Assembly: GCA_031266615.1 (NCBI GenBank)
Contig: JAISAR010000073.1
Coordinates: 1-16,555, forward strand
DNA: 16,555 nt
Origin: Rickettsiales bacterium
GTDB taxonomy: Bacteria > Pseudomonadota > Alphaproteobacteria > Rickettsiales > Anaplasmataceae
Direction of reading: 5' to 3'
Shown: positions 14,370-16,555 of the stretch, piece by piece
Position numbering within the stretch: the stretch's first letter is position 1
Layout of the letters: every line of letters begins with the position of its first letter
Position numbers and translations under genes: made by a program
The notes under the pieces: model-generated
Told to the model about the DNA's origin: nothing
The model's input: only the letters and a program-made list of their open reading frames with translations
Databases searched by the model: none

Positions 14370-15392
14370 ATGAAAAAGGCAGTCATCTTACTTAACCTTG
14401 GCGGGCCTGACTCACCAAATGCGATCCGTCCTTTTTTATTTAATCTCTTTTACGACAGAAGAATAATAAATCTACCAAACCCTTTTCGGTTTCTTTTAGC
14501 AAAGTTCATATCCGCAAAACGAGAAAATACTGCACGAAAAATATATGAGCAAATTGGAGGCAAATCGCCAATTTTAGAGAATACAAAAATGCAAGCTGAA
14601 GCGCTTGAGCAAGAGCTTCATAGATCTGTACTTTGTCATCCAAGTAGCGTGGAATTGGGATCTAGAAAAAAGAACTGGATTCCAGCGTTACGCGCTAGAA
14701 TGACACCAGAGCTGGCCAAAGTATTCATCTGCATGCGCTATTGGCATCCATTTGCTGATGAAGTTGTTAAAAGTGTGAAGCAGTTTGGTCCTGACGAAGT
14801 AATTCTGCTACCGCTATATCCTCAGTATTCAACTACCACAACTCTGTCATCTATCGAAAATTGGCAAAAAAATGCTAAAAGGTATGGTCTGAAATGCAAC
14901 ACAAAAATAATCAACCATTATTATGATAATCAAGACTTTATTGAAGTTCATGCTAACTTGATAGCCAAGTACTATAAGTTAGCTAGTAGGCTTGGTAAAC
15001 CAAGAGTTCTGTTTTCAGCCCATAGCTTGCCACTTAGCGTTATTAAAAAAGGTGACCCTTATGCCCTACAGGTAGAGGAAACAGTAAAATTAATAGTAAA
15101 AAAATTAAATATCAAAGATCTTGATTGGTCAATATGTTATCAGAGTAAGATAGGCCCCGTAAAATGGCTAGAGCCAAGCACCGAAAGTGAGCTGTTGCGT
15201 GCAAAAGCTGATGGTGTACCTGTGGTTTTATCACCTATATCTTTTGTTTCTGAACATTCAGAAACGCTTGTTGAACTTGATATGGAATATAAAGCAATAA
15301 TCAAGGACGGATACTACTTTCGCATACCAACTCTCGGTACTGATTTCTTGTTTATAAAATGCTTGGTAAATTTGTGCATAAATCATCTTTAA
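14370..15392 (+). CDS. hemH: Ferrochelatase with in-frame palindromic insertion
   Basis: Ferrochelatase inserts ferrous iron into protoporphyrin IX, the last step of heme synthesis. The 340-residue product opens with LLNLGGPDSP and holds the catalytic His218 (FSAHSLP) and Glu298 (SEHSETLVELD), and it ends with YFRIPTLGTDFLFIKCL as full-length homologues do. Residues about 84-115 (HRSVLCHP to RARMTPEL) have no counterpart in other ferrochelatases that I know. They are encoded by a palindromic element lying between the helix ALEQEL and the strand KVFICMRYWHP. The insertion keeps the frame and leaves the catalytic residues intact, so the enzyme is probably active with an extra surface loop. The start has no clear ribosome site. 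Confidence 0.95.
   Translation: MKKAVILLNLGGPDSPNAIRPFLFNLFYDRRIINLPNPFRFLLAKFISAKRENTARKIYEQIGGKSPILENTKMQAEALEQELHRSVLCHPSSVELGSRKKNWIPALRARMTPELAKVFICMRYWHPFADEVVKSVKQFGPDEVILLPLYPQYSTTTTLSSIENWQKNAKRYGLKCNTKIINHYYDNQDFIEVHANLIAKYYKLASRLGKPRVLFSAHSLPLSVIKKGDPYALQVEETVKLIVKKLNIKDLDWSICYQSKIGPVKWLEPSTESELLRAKADGVPVVLSPISFVSEHSETLVELDMEYKAIIKDGYYFRIPTLGTDFLFIKCLVNLCINHL
14635..14704. repeat. Composite palindromic element inside hemH
   Basis: This 70-bp unit is bounded by GTCAT and ATGAC. The right half is ATTCCAGCG/CGCTAGAAT (14679-14687, 14693-14701), a 9-bp stem with one mismatch. The left half (CCAAG, GGAATTGGGAT) is a worn copy of the other palindrome type. It encodes the SRKKNWIPALRARMT part of the extra loop in ferrochelatase. 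Length and plan match the 71-bp unit in petC. Confidence 0.8.
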
Positions 15393-15432
15393 AATCCTGA
15401 CTTATAATACTTTTCCTTTAGGATTTAATATG

Positions 15433-15460
15433 ATAAAATAATAAAAAACTATTATTTTAT
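15433..15460. terminator. AT-only stem-loop between hemH and the next gene
   Basis: ATAAAATAAT (15433-15442) and ATTATTTTAT (15451-15460) form a perfect 10-bp stem with an 8-nt loop. It lies 40 bp after the hemH stop and 9 bp before the next ATG. All pairs are A-T and no proper T-run follows, so it would be a weak terminator. It could instead mask the start of the next gene. Confidence 0.35.
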
Positions 15461-15469
15461 TAAGTATTT

Positions 15470-16321
15470 ATGTCAAATAAACTAAAAAAGAAACAAAACA
15501 CGTTTGCACAAAAGGTACATGATACTTACAACCATGATATCAGGAGAATAATCTGTGTTACAACAGGTTTAACAATGCTACTGTGCAAGATTTCACTACA
15601 ATTTTGCTGTGAGTTTATTGACAGTAATAGATCCAATATCACTTTTATACGCGAAGCCGCTCGAATAGTAAAGTTTCCAACGTCTATTCTATATATTGCT
15701 CATTCTGCATTTACTTTACATGACCTAATCAAGGATTACAGAGATCCTGAGGGCAAAAAAAAATTAGCAAAAATTGTGGGTAAATCAGCCAGTATTGCAA
15801 GTAGCACCATAGAAGCGCTAATGATGTTGAAAGTCATCCATCTCTTGACCGGAGATAATGCAGACATAATAAGTTGTGTTCACTTAACATCAACAATCCT
15901 ATTTCTATTCATTTCAGAACCCATAAGCTATTATTATACATGCAAAAAATATCAAAAGGCACGTAAAGAATATCAAGATACATGTGGAAAATACCAAGAT
16001 AAAAAGGAAACTGATGAATTTACAAAATGTAAAGCTGAGCTTGCTAAACGCAGGAAGAGCCTTATCATCAGCACACTAACTTTGTCATTAGGTTTGTTAA
16101 ACTTCGTATTAAGAAGGATAGAAATTGCAACCGTACCGATAAACTTAGGTAATGGCATAATCTATAATTTTAATTTAAGCGTAACAGTCAGCATAATATA
16201 TAGCGCAGTATTCCTAGCAGTCCAGCTTGACAAACTGTTTAATCAACCGATCAATGATGACCCTTTTACTGAACTTGATGATACTAACCATCAGCCCGGT
16301 AATAATATAGAAATAACATAG
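15470..16321 (+). CDS. Orphan multi-pass membrane protein
   Basis: I do not recognise this 283-residue protein. It has about six hydrophobic segments (roughly 27-50, 69-85, 107-127, 130-155, 198-215, 235-258). Between the fourth and fifth lies a charged helical stretch with repeats of the type KYQKARKEYQDTCGKYQDKK, probably a coiled coil on one face of the membrane. The tails are hydrophilic: the N-terminus is basic (SNKLKKKQN) and the C-terminus acidic. The ATG has no visible ribosome site, unlike the orphan gene at 13076. A TATAAT at 15403-15408 is a possible -10, but it lacks a partner -35. The two orphan proteins share a hydrophobic plan but no evident sequence similarity. Function unknown. 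Confidence 0.75.
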   Translation: MSNKLKKKQNTFAQKVHDTYNHDIRRIICVTTGLTMLLCKISLQFCCEFIDSNRSNITFIREAARIVKFPTSILYIAHSAFTLHDLIKDYRDPEGKKKLAKIVGKSASIASSTIEALMMLKVIHLLTGDNADIISCVHLTSTILFLFISEPISYYYTCKKYQKARKEYQDTCGKYQDKKETDEFTKCKAELAKRRKSLIISTLTLSLGLLNFVLRRIEIATVPINLGNGIIYNFNLSVTVSIIYSAVFLAVQLDKLFNQPINDDPFTELDDTNHQPGNNIEIT

Positions 16322-16323
16322 AC

Positions 16324-16399
16324 TTTCTGCATAACCTAAACTAAGCAGAAAAAAAGGCAAAAGAATCCCTGGTCAATATTTCTTTTAAAACATTGGCGT
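16324..16399 (-). repeat. Dispersed intergenic repeat, copy 3 (inverted)
   Basis: Read on the minus strand it holds ACGCCAATG, TTGACCAGGGATTC, CTTTTGCCTTTTTTTCTGC and TTAGTTTAGGTTATGCAG, matching copy 2 and the repeat tail at the end of uvrB. TTTCTGC (16324-16330) and GCAGAAA (16345-16351) form a 7-bp stem two bases after the stop of the orphan gene. Confidence 0.55.
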
Positions 16400-16441
16400 T
16401 TTTTATGCCTTAAACGCTGCAATTTAGCTGCTTTTAAACTA

Positions 16442-16545
16442 CAACTAACCTTGACTCAAACGTTAAGAAATTTACTAGGCAGAAAAAAAGGCAAAAGAAA
16501 TCCCGTGGTAGAAGTTGCTCACTCTCTAATCCTGCAAATTGGCGT
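16442..16545 (-). repeat. Dispersed intergenic repeat, copy 4 (inverted)
   Basis: Read on the minus strand it runs ACGCCAATTT, CCACGGGATTTCTTTTGCC, a T-rich run, CTGCCTAGTAAATTTCTTAACG and AAGGTTAGTTG. The middle matches copy 1 best and the 3' part matches copy 2. Nothing else is visible between 16322 and the window end. Confidence 0.55.
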
Positions 16546-16555
16546 ACTATACTGT

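Noticed and set aside
14033..14395. Frames in the gap before hemH containing SWIPASRAGMT-like peptides
   Set aside because: These peptides are the usual translation of the palindromic repeats. The frames have no ribosome site or gene-like content and run into hemH out of frame.
14619..14714. Frameshift or assembly error in hemH
   Set aside because: The frame is open through the insertion and conserved sequence resumes on both sides; the extra bases are a recognisable palindromic element.

Overview
The window reads as a chromosomal segment of a Wolbachia-type endosymbiont (Rickettsiales, Anaplasmataceae). The evidence is AT-rich sequence, short operons of conserved alphaproteobacterial genes, two orphan membrane proteins of unrecognised family, and many short palindromic repeats with arms such as CCCAGTG/CACTGGG and TTCCAGCG/CGCTGGAA. 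These match what is published as Wolbachia palindromic elements. This is recognition from the sequence, not a database search, and strain and supergroup cannot be told. No transposase, phage gene, tRNA, rRNA or CRISPR array was seen.

Layout. 1-211: intergenic DNA with a minus-strand TTGACA-N17-TATCAT promoter-like box and a possible small RNA. 212-4239 (minus): murJ (lipid II flippase) overlapping an AsmA-like envelope protein by 4 bp. 4240-4883: a 644-bp gene-free stretch with two plus-strand promoter-like boxes, a second copy of the possible small RNA, and blocks of a dispersed repeat that recur inverted at 16324-16545. 4884-6833 (minus): uvrB. 6911-9186 (minus): petB and petC, cytochromes b and c1 of the bc1 complex. 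9457-11624 (minus): znuC then ubiB, overlapping by 4 bp. 11616-12503 (plus): znuA, whose start overlaps the start of znuC. 12543-12962 (minus): ndk. 13076-13906 (plus): an orphan membrane protein. 13907-14369: a palindromic-repeat cluster. 14370-15392 (plus): hemH. 15470-16321 (plus): a second orphan membrane protein.

How the genes work together. petB, petC, ubiB (ubiquinone synthesis) and hemH (heme synthesis) all serve aerobic respiration. znuA and znuC are two of the three parts of a zinc importer; the permease is not here. murJ and the AsmA-like protein serve the cell envelope. uvrB repairs DNA and ndk balances nucleotide pools.

The most notable features are: (a) palindromic elements inserted in frame in petC and hemH, with a 21-bp tandem repeat in petC that puts about 90 extra residues ahead of the signal peptide; (b) a duplicated promoter plus RNA-like unit whose hairpin is kept by a paired base change; (c) an inverted multi-block intergenic repeat that reaches into the end of uvrB; and (d) facing, overlapping start codons of znuC and znuA.
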